A stretch of 36,506 nucleotides of DNA from Lachnospiraceae bacterium (lineage in GTDB: Bacteria; Bacillota; Clostridia; Lachnospirales; Lachnospiraceae). How positions within the stretch are numbered: the first letter of the stretch is position 1; each line of letters begins with the position of its first letter. Below, piece after piece: positions 18,401 to 26,717 of the stretch. Position numbers and translations under genes: made by a program. The stretch covers positions 1 to 36,506 of the forward strand of contig JAKSPD010000017.1 of NCBI GenBank assembly GCA_024405115.1, read 5' to 3'. The notes beneath the pieces are model-generated. The model was not told the DNA's origin, did not search any database, and was given only the letters and a program-made list of their open reading frames with translations.

Positions 18401-18761
18401 GGCGATAGCCAATGAGGAGATGTCACTTGACATGCAGGACGAGCTTGTGGACCGTTTCGGGGAAATCCCCGATGAGGTAATGAATCTTCTGCGCATAGCG
18501 CTCTTAAAGGCACTGGCTCATTCATGCGGCGTGACGGAGCTTACAGTCAAGAAGGACGGGTTTACGATGCTGCTGCTTCCGAGCGCTGACATCAACGTTG
18601 ATGCGATACCTGATGCCATCGCAAAAGAGCGCGGAAAGCTTAAACTGATGCGCGGTCCGGTGCCCAGATTCGTCTATTATGACGAGCACAGCGTGCATGT
18701 TGACGCAGGTTTCTCGCTGACCCGGGCCGAAGCCCTGCTAAATGCCATAAAAAAGGCTTAA
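15426..18761 (+). CDS. mfd: Transcription-repair coupling factor Mfd
   Basis: The 1111-residue protein removes RNA polymerase stalled at DNA lesions and recruits UvrA. Order of domains: UvrB-like N-terminal part (GGIVDIFP near 175), RNA polymerase-interacting CarD-like domain (LSVGDYVVHESHGIGVYKGIE, about 440-460), RecG-like motor with Walker A GDVGYGKT (about 593-600), DEEQ box (about 694-697) and TATPIPRTLHMSL, and the TRG and C-terminal regulatory domains. Slightly shorter than the Bacillus protein. No strong Shine-Dalgarno is present; the start 25 bases after pth suggests coupling. Confidence 0.98.
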   Translation: MYNSIINEKPYKEICERFPYAGKPITVTGLNGSRKIQFAYELSKAMGAGWILWVTNDERLATGIQSDFRTFSDNCWLYPAKDLLFYSSDVHGNFIRNQRADARKHLLEDDCGVLVTTVDGLMDKIPSRETVARDKLRLFEGMVIPIRNMIKLLNRLGYERVSETGAMGQFAVRGGIVDIFPMTAEFPVRVDFFDDEIDTIRTFDPDSQRSLDRVNPVEIYPAADASACEVSLLDYFRKNAIIIADDPVRLKGKAELTETEFREATERRLNTNAEPDSETEVIDIFSAAETMDRLAAPGTVYFSALDDELREFGSGEAFNFSTGSTGSYKDSFELLISDIKHYEKEMYRITVMTSSRTRTSRLAENLREMGLHAFCPDEHSEELKPGSVEVVYGTLSSGFSCPDIRYVLFTEDDMFGTATGGHTAKKKHHREKGEKISSLDELSVGDYVVHESHGIGVYKGIERIEKDEVAKDYIHIEYGDGGSLYLPATRLDLVQKYSGADGHKPKLNKLNGTEWQKTKARVTKAVTDLAKELVELYAKRSILGGFRYGPDTVWQKEFEELFPYVETEDQLTAIEAVKNDMESTKIMDRLVCGDVGYGKTEIALRAAFKAVQEGKQVAYLVPTTILAKQHYGTFTERMKGFPVNVEMMSRFKTSAENKKTAERLKTGLTDIVIGTHRILSNDVRFKDLGLLIIDEEQRFGVAHKEKIKQMKSNVDVLVLTATPIPRTLHMSLTGIRDLSVLEEPPFDRVPIQTYVMEYNDELVREAISREAARNGQVYYVFNRVKGIEEKTARLQALMPDVRIEFAHGQMPERELESIMMDFVEGNIDVLVSTTIIETGLDIPNANTLIVDGAERLGLSQLYQIRGRVGRSNRTSYAFLMYRKDKVLSDEAEKRLKAIKEFTEFGSGIKIAMRDLEIRGAGNVLGSEQSGQMEAVGYELYCKLLKKAVRLLSGKEEKVEEFNTQIECDIDAFIPEDYIRSEYHKLDIYKRISAIANEEMSLDMQDELVDRFGEIPDEVMNLLRIALLKALAHSCGVTELTVKKDGFTMLLLPSADINVDAIPDAIAKERGKLKLMRGPVPRFVYYDEHSVHVDAGFSLTRAEALLNAIKKA

Positions 18762-18774
18762 AATAACATTTTTA

Positions 18775-18803
18775 TTGACATATTCAGCATTTTACTGTAT
18801 AAC
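18775..18803 (+). promoter_or_regulatory. Promoter of the HU gene
   Basis: TTGACA (18775-18780) and TATAAC (18798-18803) are 17 bases apart, near-consensus, 55 bases before the HU start. This gives HU its own strong promoter after mfd. Confidence 0.88.
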
Positions 18804-18857
18804 AAAGTTGTGCATGGATTATGCACATAAGACAATACCTATTTTGGAGGAACAAAC

Positions 18858-19151
18858 ATGAATAAGGCTGAACTTATCGCTGCAATCGCTGCAGAGGCAG
18901 AAGTTACCAAGAAGGACGCCGACAAGGTTTTAAAGGCTCTTACAGCTACAATCAAGGCTGAGCTTCAGAAGAAAGATGGAAAGGTACAGATCCCTGAGAT
19001 CGGTACATTCAAGGTTGCTGAGCGCAAGGCTCGTGAAGTACGTAACCCCAGAACTGGTGAGACCATGAAGGCTAAGGCTTGCAAGGTTCCGAAGTTCACA
19101 GCTGCTAAGGCTCTTAAGGAGACCGTTAACACAAAGGCTAAGAAGAAATAA
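18858..19151 (+). CDS. hup: HU family DNA-binding protein
   Basis: A 97-residue histone-like protein that bends DNA as a dimer. It shows the HU/IHF pattern: N-terminal helices MNKAELIAAIAAEAEVTKKDADKV... followed by the beta-arm signature IPEIGTFKVAERKAREVRNPRTGE. The C-terminal lysine/alanine tail (AKALKETVNTKAKKK) is slightly extended. TTTTGGAGG gives a strong binding site. Its stop codon directly abuts the TTG of rqcP, so the two are cotranslated. Confidence 0.96.
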   Translation: MNKAELIAAIAAEAEVTKKDADKVLKALTATIKAELQKKDGKVQIPEIGTFKVAERKAREVRNPRTGETMKAKACKVPKFTAAKALKETVNTKAKKK

Positions 19152-19391
19152 TTGAGATTAGATAAGTATCTGAAAATCTCGCGTCTCATAAAGAGACGCA
19201 CCGTTGCTGCTGATGCGTGCGACGCCGGACGTGTATTCGTTAACGGTGCTGCACGCAAGGCGGCATACGATGTAAAACCGGGAGATATCCTGGAAATAAG
19301 CTTCGGGGAGCGCAGCGTTAAGGCTGAAATTCTTGACGTTTCGGAAAATGTCAGGAAGGATGATGCCGGCGTAATGTATAAGATCCTCTGA
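19152..19391 (+). CDS. rqcP: RNA-binding S4 domain protein RqcP (YabO-like)
   Basis: A 79-residue S4-domain protein. MRLDKYLKISRLIKRRTVAADA and VFVNGAARKAAYDVKPGDILEI match RqcP (Bacillus YabO), which binds 50S-peptidyl-tRNA complexes in ribosome-associated quality control and helps alanine tailing with RqcH. The start is a TTG immediately after the HU stop, so translation is likely coupled. In Bacillus the next genes are yabP and yabQ; here they are absent and divIC follows. Confidence 0.93.
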   Translation: MRLDKYLKISRLIKRRTVAADACDAGRVFVNGAARKAAYDVKPGDILEISFGERSVKAEILDVSENVRKDDAGVMYKIL

Positions 19392-19398
19392 TCAAGTT

Positions 19399-19423
19399 GG
19401 AAGCCCTGGCTTCCTTATTTTTT
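19399..19423 (+). terminator. Hairpin plus T-run between rqcP and divIC
   Basis: GGAAGC pairs with GCTTCC over CCTG (19399-19414; a seventh G-C pair is possible), followed by TTATTTTTT. This is a small intrinsic-terminator shape sitting right against the divIC ATG at 19424. It might act as an attenuator for divIC. Confidence 0.5.
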
Positions 19424-19729
19424 ATGGCTAAGAAGAAAAAGGCAAACAGATTTTCATTCATAGTATGGTTCGGCTGCTTCGTGCTTATCGCGGGGCTTAT
19501 TGTATTTATGGTAAAGACGAATGCCGACAGGCTTCGTATGCAGGAGCAGGAATACATACAGAAGGAGGAAGAGCTTGCCAGGAAAATTAAGGAACAGGAA
19601 GAGCGGACTGACAACCTTAACGAAGAAAAAAAGTACGTAAAGACGGATAAATATATTGAGGAGATCGCAAGGGAAAAGCTGGGGCTGATAAACCCGGATG
19701 AGATTCTCTTTAAGGAAAACGAACAGTAA
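19424..19729 (+). CDS. divIC: FtsB/DivIC-type cell division protein
   Basis: A roughly 101-residue bitopic membrane protein of the septum initiator family that works with FtsL and DivIB (FtsQ) in the divisome. A lysine-rich cytoplasmic start (AKKKKAN), one membrane segment (FIVWFGCFVLIAGLIVFMV) and an extracellular coiled coil (LRMQEQEYIQKEEELARKIKEQ) end in YIEEIAREKLGLINPDE, the FtsB/DivIC C-terminal signature. ATG at 19424 has no good Shine-Dalgarno and follows a hairpin with a T-run. A TTG at 19397 is in frame but would read through the hairpin, so I prefer 19424. Confidence 0.88.
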   Translation: MAKKKKANRFSFIVWFGCFVLIAGLIVFMVKTNADRLRMQEQEYIQKEEELARKIKEQEERTDNLNEEKKYVKTDKYIEEIAREKLGLINPDEILFKENEQ

Positions 19730-19746
19730 AATAAATTTACATATTA

Positions 19747-19824
19747 TAAGAAAAGCGAGTTCTCTCCCCAAAAAGTTCTTTCAGAACTTTTTATGGGGCA
19801 CACCCTCAGAACTCGCTTTTCTTA
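19747..19824. repeat. Long nested inverted repeat, probable bidirectional terminator
   Basis: TAAGAAAAGCGAGTTCT (19747-19763) and its exact complement (19808-19824) enclose a second stem, CCCCA/TGGGG running into AAAAAGTTCT/AGAACTTTTT over a TTC loop. The whole 78 bases can fold into one long hairpin with small bulges. It ends the rqcP-divIC unit. Confidence 0.85.
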
Positions 19825-19919
19825 TTTGTAAATCAACGCACAACGCATCCGCAGAAGAGTGTTTTTTCTTTGCGAAAACTTAAAGCGGGGGCACACCCTC
19901 AGAACTCGCTTTTCTTATT
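19795..19919. repeat. 32-bp direct repeat (two copies)
   Basis: The 3' arm of the preceding hairpin (19795-19826, from GGGGCACACC to CTTTTCTTATT) recurs exactly at 19888-19919, 93 bases later, without its left arm. The 373-base gap between divIC and the amidohydrolase thus holds one complete and one partial copy of a palindromic element; otherwise no gene is seen in it. Confidence 0.9.
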
Positions 19920-20035
19920 GTAAGGCCTCAAAAGATTGAAATAATTATAATATAACCGAAACAAAACACAGAACGGAACATGTTCAGCGCATAAACGAAA
20001 TAATATCGTATTTTTTAACGGGCAGGAGTTTTGTA

Positions 20036-20065
20036 TTGAAATCCGATGGGGATAATTGGTATAAT
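20036..20065 (+). promoter_or_regulatory. Promoter of the amidohydrolase gene
   Basis: TTGAAA (20036-20041), an 18-base spacer and an extended -10 TGGTATAAT (TATAAT 20060-20065), 37 bases before the ATG. It probably also serves tilS, hpt and ftsH. Confidence 0.8.
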
Positions 20066-20102
20066 AAGTTAATTATTTGTTTTATTTAAAGAAGGTGGCA
20101 GG

Positions 20103-21719
20103 ATGTACGATTACATAGTTAAAAACGGTATCATCGTTGACGGTTCGGCAAAGAAGCCGTATGCGGGAACGGTATGTATTAAAGATGGAAAAATAGATAA
20201 GATCATTCCGGAGACGGAAGGCCGGCAGGGAGAATGCGTGGCTGATGCAGCTAAGGTTATTGATGCCGGGGGGCATATCGTAGCGCCGGGTTTCATCAAC
20301 CTGCACTGCCATTCTGACCGTACTTATTTAAGGTCACCGTCATATGAGTCAATGCTTACGTCCGGCGTGACACTTGAGATATGCGGACAGTGCGGACTTT
20401 CAAGCATCCCCCTTGGAAACCACAGCGGCGAGCATTCCAGTGCCGGTGGAGGACTCCTTAAGATCGATGAGCAGACATCACTTGCACATAATCCCAAAAA
20501 CATGGAGGAGTATGTTAAGGATGTTGAGGGCGTGGGAGTTTCCATCAACGTGGGAATGATGATCGGCCACGGTGCTTTAAGGGCCGCCGTAATGGGCTGG
20601 GACCAGAGACCGCTTACAAAGAGCGAGCTTGATGAGATGTGCGAGCTTTTGGACAGGGAACTGAAGGCGGGTGCCCTTGGCGTTACCTTCGGACTCATCT
20701 ATCCTCCGGGAAGCTGCTGCGATACCGGGGAGATAAAGGCCCTTGCAAGGGTATGTGCGGCAAACAACAAGGTCCTTTCAGTACATATGAGAAATGAGAA
20801 CAGGAAAGTGTTCCAGGCGCTTGACGAAATGCTCGACGTGGCACGTGAGACAGGAGTGCGTCTTGAGATATCACACCTTAAGCTCATGGGAAAGACCATG
20901 TGGGGCAAGTCCGGTGAGCTTCTTGCAAAGATTGACATGGCCAGGGCTGAGGGAATTGCCATCCATGCGGACCAGTATCCTTATGATGCCTCACATTCGG
21001 GGCTTCAGTCATCACTTCCGAGGGAAGCCGTTGACGGCGGATACCCGAAGTTCTTTGAAAAACTTCATGATGATGAGTGGTGGGATAAGATCTCAGACCA
21101 TGGAACGTTACCTGAAATGGAATTCAGGGGTGGTGCGGAGAACATCGTCATCAACGAACTCAGGGCAGACGCAACGCATCCGGAGTTTGTGGGAATGAGT
21201 ATTACGGAAATTGCCAAAATGCTTGATACGGATATCTCCGATGCAGTAAGGCAGATTCTTTTAAGCTCCGGCGCGAGGGTCCAGTGCGTATATCATAACA
21301 TGTCAATGGATGACGTCCTCAACATAATGAGCCGCCGTGATATATCAGTCATTTCAGACGGAACGGCATACGACTTTAATTATTACGGTGGATGCCCGCA
21401 TCCGAGAAACGCAGGAACATTTGCGAGGTTCTTCCGCCTGGTACGTGAAAACAACCTTATGCCCATTGAGGATGCGGTCTACAAGGTGACCGGCCTTCCG
21501 GCAAGCGTGCTGGGAATGGGAAAGAGGTTCGGCTTCATTAAGGAAGGCCTTGACGCAACACTTACTATTTTTGATAAGGACGAGATAACTGACCATGCCA
21601 CTTATGAGGAGCCCGCACAGGCTTCAACCGGAATCGATTATGTCATCGTTAACGGTGAAGTGGTACTTGATCACGGAAAAATAACGGACGCACGTCCCGG
21701 AAAGGTTATACTTGGATAA
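20103..21719 (+). CDS. N-acyl-D-amino-acid deacylase family amidohydrolase
   Basis: A 538-residue member of the amidohydrolase superfamily, D-aminoacylase/N-acyl-D-glutamate deacylase branch. APGFINLHCHSD carries the metal-binding H68 and H70; later landmarks are GHGALR, GVTFGLIYPP, VHMRNE, EISHLK and ADQYPYDA, all typical of the branch. The usual aspartate in PGFID is asparagine (N66). The substrate cannot be deduced; D-amino acid derivatives from cell wall turnover are possible. AAGGTGG precedes the ATG. It sits where spoIIE is usually found between divIC and tilS, and its stop overlaps the tilS start. Confidence 0.9.
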   Translation: MYDYIVKNGIIVDGSAKKPYAGTVCIKDGKIDKIIPETEGRQGECVADAAKVIDAGGHIVAPGFINLHCHSDRTYLRSPSYESMLTSGVTLEICGQCGLSSIPLGNHSGEHSSAGGGLLKIDEQTSLAHNPKNMEEYVKDVEGVGVSINVGMMIGHGALRAAVMGWDQRPLTKSELDEMCELLDRELKAGALGVTFGLIYPPGSCCDTGEIKALARVCAANNKVLSVHMRNENRKVFQALDEMLDVARETGVRLEISHLKLMGKTMWGKSGELLAKIDMARAEGIAIHADQYPYDASHSGLQSSLPREAVDGGYPKFFEKLHDDEWWDKISDHGTLPEMEFRGGAENIVINELRADATHPEFVGMSITEIAKMLDTDISDAVRQILLSSGARVQCVYHNMSMDDVLNIMSRRDISVISDGTAYDFNYYGGCPHPRNAGTFARFFRLVRENNLMPIEDAVYKVTGLPASVLGMGKRFGFIKEGLDATLTIFDKDEITDHATYEEPAQASTGIDYVIVNGEVVLDHGKITDARPGKVILG

Positions 21720-22701
21720 GTTTACCCAGAAAGTCCTTGAGACCATAAGAAGAAACGAACTCATCCCCGAGGGAACCCCCGTAACGGTGGGCTTTTCCGG
21801 CGGGGCTGATTCCATGTGCCTTCTTTATGTGCTTAATTCACTCACGGGGCTTTTAAAGTGCAGCGTGAATGCCGTTCATGTGAACCACAATCTGCGTGGC
21901 CCTGAAGCCCTTCGGGACCAGGAATTCTGCAGGGATTTCTGTGCCTCGCATGATATCCCGTTTGAGGCGGTTTCAGTGGACGTTAACGGTTATGTTTCAG
22001 AACACGGCCTTTCCACCGAGGAGGCGGCAAGGATACTGAGGTATGAGGCCCTTACAAAAAAGGCTGAGGAAACCGGAGCCGTAATTGCCGTTGCACATCA
22101 TTCCGAGGACCAGGCGGAGACAATCCTTTTAAACATGCTCCGCGGTACCGGGGTAAAAGGGCTTTCCGGGATGTCTTACAGAAGGGACAACATAATCCGG
22201 CCGCTTCTGGACGTTTCAAAGGAGGACATCCTTTCTTTCATAAATGAACAGGGACTTTCTTTCGTGACTGATTCCACTAACCTTGAAAACGATTACGCAA
22301 GGAACAGGATAAGAAACGAGATAATGCCGGCACTTAAGGGCATCAACGTCCGGGCGGCTGAACACATATGCCTTATGGGTGAGAAATCGGCGGAAGCCGA
22401 TGCATACATACGTAATGAGGCGGAGGAATACGTAAAGGAGAACGCGGCCGTCTCCGACGGTGAGGTAAGGCTCCCGAGGAAAAAACTTGCTCTCAGACCG
22501 CAAATATTCAGAAGATATGTTATAATAACATGCATCAGCTTACTGGGTGTGCCGCTGAAGGACTGGGGAGAGACCCATTTTTCGGACATCGAGAAAGCCC
22601 TCACGGCAAAGAAGGGTTACCACACGGATCTTCCGATGGGGGTAAAGGCTGATAACACATACACGGAGATTATCCTAAAAGCATCAGGGGGGAAGGCATA
22701 A
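21712..22701 (+). CDS. tilS: tRNA(Ile)-lysidine synthase
   Basis: Modifies the wobble cytidine of tRNA-Ile(CAU) to lysidine so that it reads AUA. The P-loop is FSGGADS (about residues 28-34); HVNHNLRG, AHHSEDQAETILLNMLRGTG and RPLLDVSKEDILSF follow the TilS N-domain pattern. At 329 residues it is shorter than the 430-470 of many TilS proteins, with a reduced C-terminal part. Translation starts at a TTG that overlaps the amidohydrolase stop by eight bases, with GGAAAGG upstream. Gene order tilS-hpt-ftsH is conserved in Firmicutes. Confidence 0.96.
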   Translation: MDKFTQKVLETIRRNELIPEGTPVTVGFSGGADSMCLLYVLNSLTGLLKCSVNAVHVNHNLRGPEALRDQEFCRDFCASHDIPFEAVSVDVNGYVSEHGLSTEEAARILRYEALTKKAEETGAVIAVAHHSEDQAETILLNMLRGTGVKGLSGMSYRRDNIIRPLLDVSKEDILSFINEQGLSFVTDSTNLENDYARNRIRNEIMPALKGINVRAAEHICLMGEKSAEADAYIRNEAEEYVKENAAVSDGEVRLPRKKLALRPQIFRRYVIITCISLLGVPLKDWGETHFSDIEKALTAKKGYHTDLPMGVKADNTYTEIILKASGGKA

Positions 22702-22703
22702 AT

Positions 22704-23234
22704 ATGGAAAGATTCCACATTGAGACACTTATTAGTGAAGAGGAACTTAAGGCCGGCATCAGAAGGGTGGCTGATCTCATCAACGAAGAATACGGAAACA
22801 CGCCCGTACGTCTTATCTGTGTTCTGAAGGGTGGGGTATATTTCCTCACAGAGCTGTCAAAGTACCTGAAGATGGATGTTTCAATTGACTTCATGTCCGT
22901 ATCGAGCTACGGTGCCGGAACTAAGTCAAGCGGCGTCGTAAAGATCATCAAGGACCTTGACGAACCCATCGAGGGAAAGCATGTGATCGTTGTTGAGGAC
23001 ATCATTGACTCCGGCAACACCCTTTCATATCTTCTTGAGCTTTTAAAGGCAAGAAATCCTGCCAGCATAAAGCTTACAACCATGCTTGACAAGCCTGACC
23101 GCCGCGTTAAGCCCCTTGATTCCGATTATTCTGCTTTCGTGATCGAGGACCGATACGTCGTGGGATTCGGCCTTGACTTAGACCAGCACTACAGAAATCT
23201 TCCGTATATCGGGGAGGCCGTTTTCGACGACTGA
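22704..23234 (+). CDS. hpt: Hypoxanthine phosphoribosyltransferase
   Basis: The 176-residue purine salvage enzyme converts hypoxanthine or guanine and PRPP to IMP or GMP. The PRPP motif VIVVEDIIDSGNT is at 94-106; the flexible loop SSYG (67-70) and the C-terminal VVGFGLDLDQHYRNLPYIG match bacterial HPRT. A purine-rich GGGGGGAAGG precedes the ATG, two bases after tilS. Confidence 0.97.
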   Translation: MERFHIETLISEEELKAGIRRVADLINEEYGNTPVRLICVLKGGVYFLTELSKYLKMDVSIDFMSVSSYGAGTKSSGVVKIIKDLDEPIEGKHVIVVEDIIDSGNTLSYLLELLKARNPASIKLTTMLDKPDRRVKPLDSDYSAFVIEDRYVVGFGLDLDQHYRNLPYIGEAVFDD

Positions 23235-23252
23235 ATAAGGAGTTAATAATTA

Positions 23253-25049
23253 ATGGAAAAAAGACAGATCAGAATACCGTGGTTTTTCCTGATCATGCTT
23301 GTCGCACTCATTCTCTCGATGGTCATACCGTCGCAGGGCATGAAGCGGCTTTCTTCGGCTGAGATAAACACGCTCATTGAGAATCCCGGGAAGGTCTCCA
23401 AAATCATCATGACTCCCAATGCCAGCAATGACACTGCGGAGGTGGTAATAAGCTACGTGAACGGTGATACCGCGAAGGCCACCGTGGCGGATGCCGCGGC
23501 TTTCGCCGATGCTCTGACAAAAGCCGGAATCGTATACACCATGAATTCCGTTTCAAACGGCGGCATATGGAAATGGATGCCTTCGATCATCCTTCTGATT
23601 GCCATGTTTTTATTCATGCCCATGCTCATGGGAAGAATGGGCGGCGGAATGAACGCAAAAATGGCTGATTTCGGAAAGAGCCGTGCGAGACTTGCAAAGG
23701 ACAACAAGGTCACATTTAAGGATGTTGCCGGAATGGAAGAGGAGAAGGAGGAACTTGAGGAGATAGTTGAGTTCCTGAAGAATCCCGTAAAGTTCCGTGA
23801 CATGGGTGCACGAATACCCAAAGGCGTGATTCTGGTGGGACCTCCCGGAACAGGTAAGACGCTTCTTGGAAAAGCCATCGCCGGTGAGGCGAATGTTCCT
23901 TTCTATTCCATTTCAGGTTCTGATTTTGTCGAGATGTACGTGGGCGTCGGAGCGGCCAGGGTCCGCGACATGTTTGACGAGGCAAAGAAAAATGCCCCCT
24001 GCATAGTCTTCATCGATGAAATCGATGCAGTGGCACGCCGCCGTGGAACAGGACTCGGCGGAAGCCACGATGAAAGGGAGCAGACATTAAACCAGATGCT
24101 CGTGGAGATGGACGGCTTTGCTGAAAACCAGGGCATCATCGTCCTGGCTGCCACAAACCGTGTGGACATCCTTGATCCCGCAATCATGCGCCCGGGACGT
24201 TTTGACCGCAAGGTAGTGGTTGGAAAGCCTGACGTGAAGGCACGTGAGGAGATACTGAAGGTACACGCAAGAAACAAGCGCCTTGCAGAGGATGTTTCCC
24301 TTTCACAGCTTGCACGTACGACGGCGGGATTTACGGGTGCGGATCTTGAAAACCTCTTAAATGAGGCTGCCATCAATGCCACAATGGGCGGAAGGAATGC
24401 AATCAGCGCAAAGGATGTTGAGGAAGCATTCATAAAGGCCGGCATAGGCAAGGAAAAGAAGACGAAGGTGGTTTCAGAACGTGACCGCCGCATTACTGCA
24501 TATCATGAGACGGGACATGCAATCCTGTTCCATCTTTTAAAGGATGTAGGACCGGTACATCTCATCAGCATCATACCCACTGGAGAGGGAGCTGCCGGCT
24601 ATACCATGCCGCTTCCGGAAAAGGATGACTCCTTTATTACAAAGGGACAGCTAAAGCACATGATGATGGCTGCCATGGGAGGACGTATCGCCGAGGAGCT
24701 TGTATGTGACGACATAACGACCGGTGCATCACAGGACATAAAACAGGTGACAGGAATCGCAAGGGCCATGGTTACACAGTATGGAATGAGCGACCGTGTG
24801 GGAATGCTTAATTACGATGAAAACGGTGATGACGTGTTCCTCGGTTATGACATTGCGCACAACAAGACCTACAGTGACGAGCTCCTGGCATCAATCGACG
24901 GAGAGGTTAAAAAGCTTGTGGATGAATGCTATACATCCGCAAAGGCCATCATCATGGAACACCGCGACGTGCTTGAGAAGGCTTCGGATCTTCTTTTAGA
25001 AAAGGAAAAGCTTTCCGGCGAGGAATTTGCAGCCCTTTTCAATGAATAA
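23253..25049 (+). CDS. ftsH: ATP-dependent zinc metalloprotease FtsH
   Basis: A 598-residue membrane AAA+ protease that degrades membrane and regulatory proteins. Two membrane segments (about 10-28 and 108-128) flank a short extracellular domain; the AAA module has Walker A GPPGTGKT (196-203), Walker B VFIDEIDA and the SRH region [19 protein letters not shown]; the zinc site is HETGH (418-422). AAGGAG lies 11 bases before the ATG. The C-terminal tail is short. Its last codons overlap the GH13 gene. Confidence 0.98.
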   Translation: MEKRQIRIPWFFLIMLVALILSMVIPSQGMKRLSSAEINTLIENPGKVSKIIMTPNASNDTAEVVISYVNGDTAKATVADAAAFADALTKAGIVYTMNSVSNGGIWKWMPSIILLIAMFLFMPMLMGRMGGGMNAKMADFGKSRARLAKDNKVTFKDVAGMEEEKEELEEIVEFLKNPVKFRDMGARIPKGVILVGPPGTGKTLLGKAIAGEANVPFYSISGSDFVEMYVGVGAARVRDMFDEAKKNAPCIVFIDEIDAVARRRGTGLGGSHDEREQTLNQMLVEMDGFAENQGIIVLAATNRVDILDPAIMRPGRFDRKVVVGKPDVKAREEILKVHARNKRLAEDVSLSQLARTTAGFTGADLENLLNEAAINATMGGRNAISAKDVEEAFIKAGIGKEKKTKVVSERDRRITAYHETGHAILFHLLKDVGPVHLISIIPTGEGAAGYTMPLPEKDDSFITKGQLKHMMMAAMGGRIAEELVCDDITTGASQDIKQVTGIARAMVTQYGMSDRVGMLNYDENGDDVFLGYDIAHNKTYSDELLASIDGEVKKLVDECYTSAKAIIMEHRDVLEKASDLLLEKEKLSGEEFAALFNE

Positions 25050-26685
25050 GATAAGACTTTTAAATGAAATAGATCCAAACTGCGGCACCGCACCCTCATG
25101 GGCTTACGGTGCCCTTCTTTATCAGATTTTTCCTGACAGGTTCTGTAACGGAAATCCGGAAAATGACGCAAAGACAGCTGAATACATTTACGGTTCGGAA
25201 TATGACGAGGGTCCCATTCCCATAAGAAGGACTGACTGGGATGAGCTCCCGCAGATACCCGACGTGGGAAACTTTCACGGAGGCGACCTCCAGGGAATAC
25301 TTGCAAAGCTTCCGCATTTAAAGGTCCTGGGAGTTGAGGCCATATATCTCAATCCGATATTTGTGAGCCCGTCAAACCATAAGTATGACGTTGCGGATTA
25401 CGAGCACGTAGATCCGCACCTTACAACAGGGGACATCAGTACGACGAATGAATTCTTTGCGGATTTCGTTTCAAAGTGCCATGAGGCCGGAATCCGCGTC
25501 ATCCTTGACGGCGTGTTCAATCACTGCAGCTCATCACATTACTTTTACCGTGAGGCCATCGAACATCCTGAAAGCCCTTACAGGAACTATTTTCTGTTTG
25601 ATGAAAACGGGGAAGCTGAATGCTGGTGGGACGTGAAGACCCTTCCGAAGTTTAATTATGAGGGAAGCGAGGAGCTCTGTAATTATATTTATGGCATTGC
25701 GGCAAAATGGGTAAGTCCGCCTTACTGCTGTGACGGCTGGAGGCTTGACGTTGCGGCGGACATCTCGCATTCGGAGGAATTTAACCATAAGTTCTGGAAA
25801 GATTTCAGGAAGGCGGTGAAAGAGGCAAATCCTGAAGCCGTGATAATAGCGGAACACTATGAGGACCCGTCAGCATGGCTTTGCGGTGATGAATGGGATA
25901 CTGTCATGAACTACCGCGGTTTCATGGATCCGGTTTCATATTTCATGACGGGGGTCGAAAAACATTCAGACCATGTATGCCCTGAAAAATATGCTGACGT
26001 CAGTGAATTCTGCAGGGCTATGGAAACATCTGCAGCGGAATTGTGCCCCACTGAAACATCAGGACAGACAGCAGCCTTTACGGCCATGAACCAGCTTGAC
26101 AACCATGACCATTCCAGGTTTATAACACGTACAACACGTAAGGCGGGGGTACTTGGAAGAAACGGTGCCATTCATGAATGGGCTAAGGACGGAATAAACA
26201 TGGGACTTTACAGTTCTGCCGTCATGCTTATGATGACCTGGCCGGGTTCACCGTGCATTTATTACGGGGATGAGACAGGCCTTCCGGGCTTTACTGACCC
26301 TGATTCCCGCCGTGCGTACCCGTGGGGACATGAAAATCCTGCCATAATCGACTTTTTCTCATGTGCAGCAACCATCCACAGGATGCCGCTATTCAGGTAC
26401 GGGTCACTTACCATACTTTCAGGGGAGGGACACGTACTCATGTATCTTCGTGAGTATAAGGGTGAGACGGGTCTTGTGCTCATAAACCCGACAGGAGAGG
26501 AAATGACTGTGTCCATTCCCGCAGCGGACCTTTCAGACAGGCCTTCCTGTGAACTGAAAATGACAAGGCTTCTCCGCACGAATGATACCTCAATAAATGC
26601 CGGACATAAGAAACACAGGCCTTTTGAGGAAAACGTGATCATTCATCTTCATCCTTATACATCGAAGGTGTATCTGATAGTCTGA
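25042..26685 (+). CDS. GH13 alpha-glucan hydrolase (neopullulanase/cyclomaltodextrinase-like)
   Basis: A 547-residue family 13 glycoside hydrolase acting on alpha-glucans such as maltodextrins or glycogen-derived chains. The conserved regions are DGVFNHC (I), GWRLDVAAD with nucleophile D236 (II), IIAEHY with acid/base E271 (III) and QLDNHD with D356 (IV). YQIFPDRFCNG near the start is typical of the GH13_20-like group, but no N-terminal CBM34 is present. No signal peptide, so it acts inside the cell, in keeping with glycogen metabolism encoded nearby. The ATG at 25042 overlaps the ftsH stop by eight bases; a TTG at 25027 is possible but has its SD directly against it. Confidence 0.93.
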   Translation: MNKIRLLNEIDPNCGTAPSWAYGALLYQIFPDRFCNGNPENDAKTAEYIYGSEYDEGPIPIRRTDWDELPQIPDVGNFHGGDLQGILAKLPHLKVLGVEAIYLNPIFVSPSNHKYDVADYEHVDPHLTTGDISTTNEFFADFVSKCHEAGIRVILDGVFNHCSSSHYFYREAIEHPESPYRNYFLFDENGEAECWWDVKTLPKFNYEGSEELCNYIYGIAAKWVSPPYCCDGWRLDVAADISHSEEFNHKFWKDFRKAVKEANPEAVIIAEHYEDPSAWLCGDEWDTVMNYRGFMDPVSYFMTGVEKHSDHVCPEKYADVSEFCRAMETSAAELCPTETSGQTAAFTAMNQLDNHDHSRFITRTTRKAGVLGRNGAIHEWAKDGINMGLYSSAVMLMMTWPGSPCIYYGDETGLPGFTDPDSRRAYPWGHENPAIIDFFSCAATIHRMPLFRYGSLTILSGEGHVLMYLREYKGETGLVLINPTGEEMTVSIPAADLSDRPSCELKMTRLLRTNDTSINAGHKKHRPFEENVIIHLHPYTSKVYLIV

Positions 26686-26717
26686 TGATGTAAAAGAAAG
26701 AAATACGATAAAAATCC

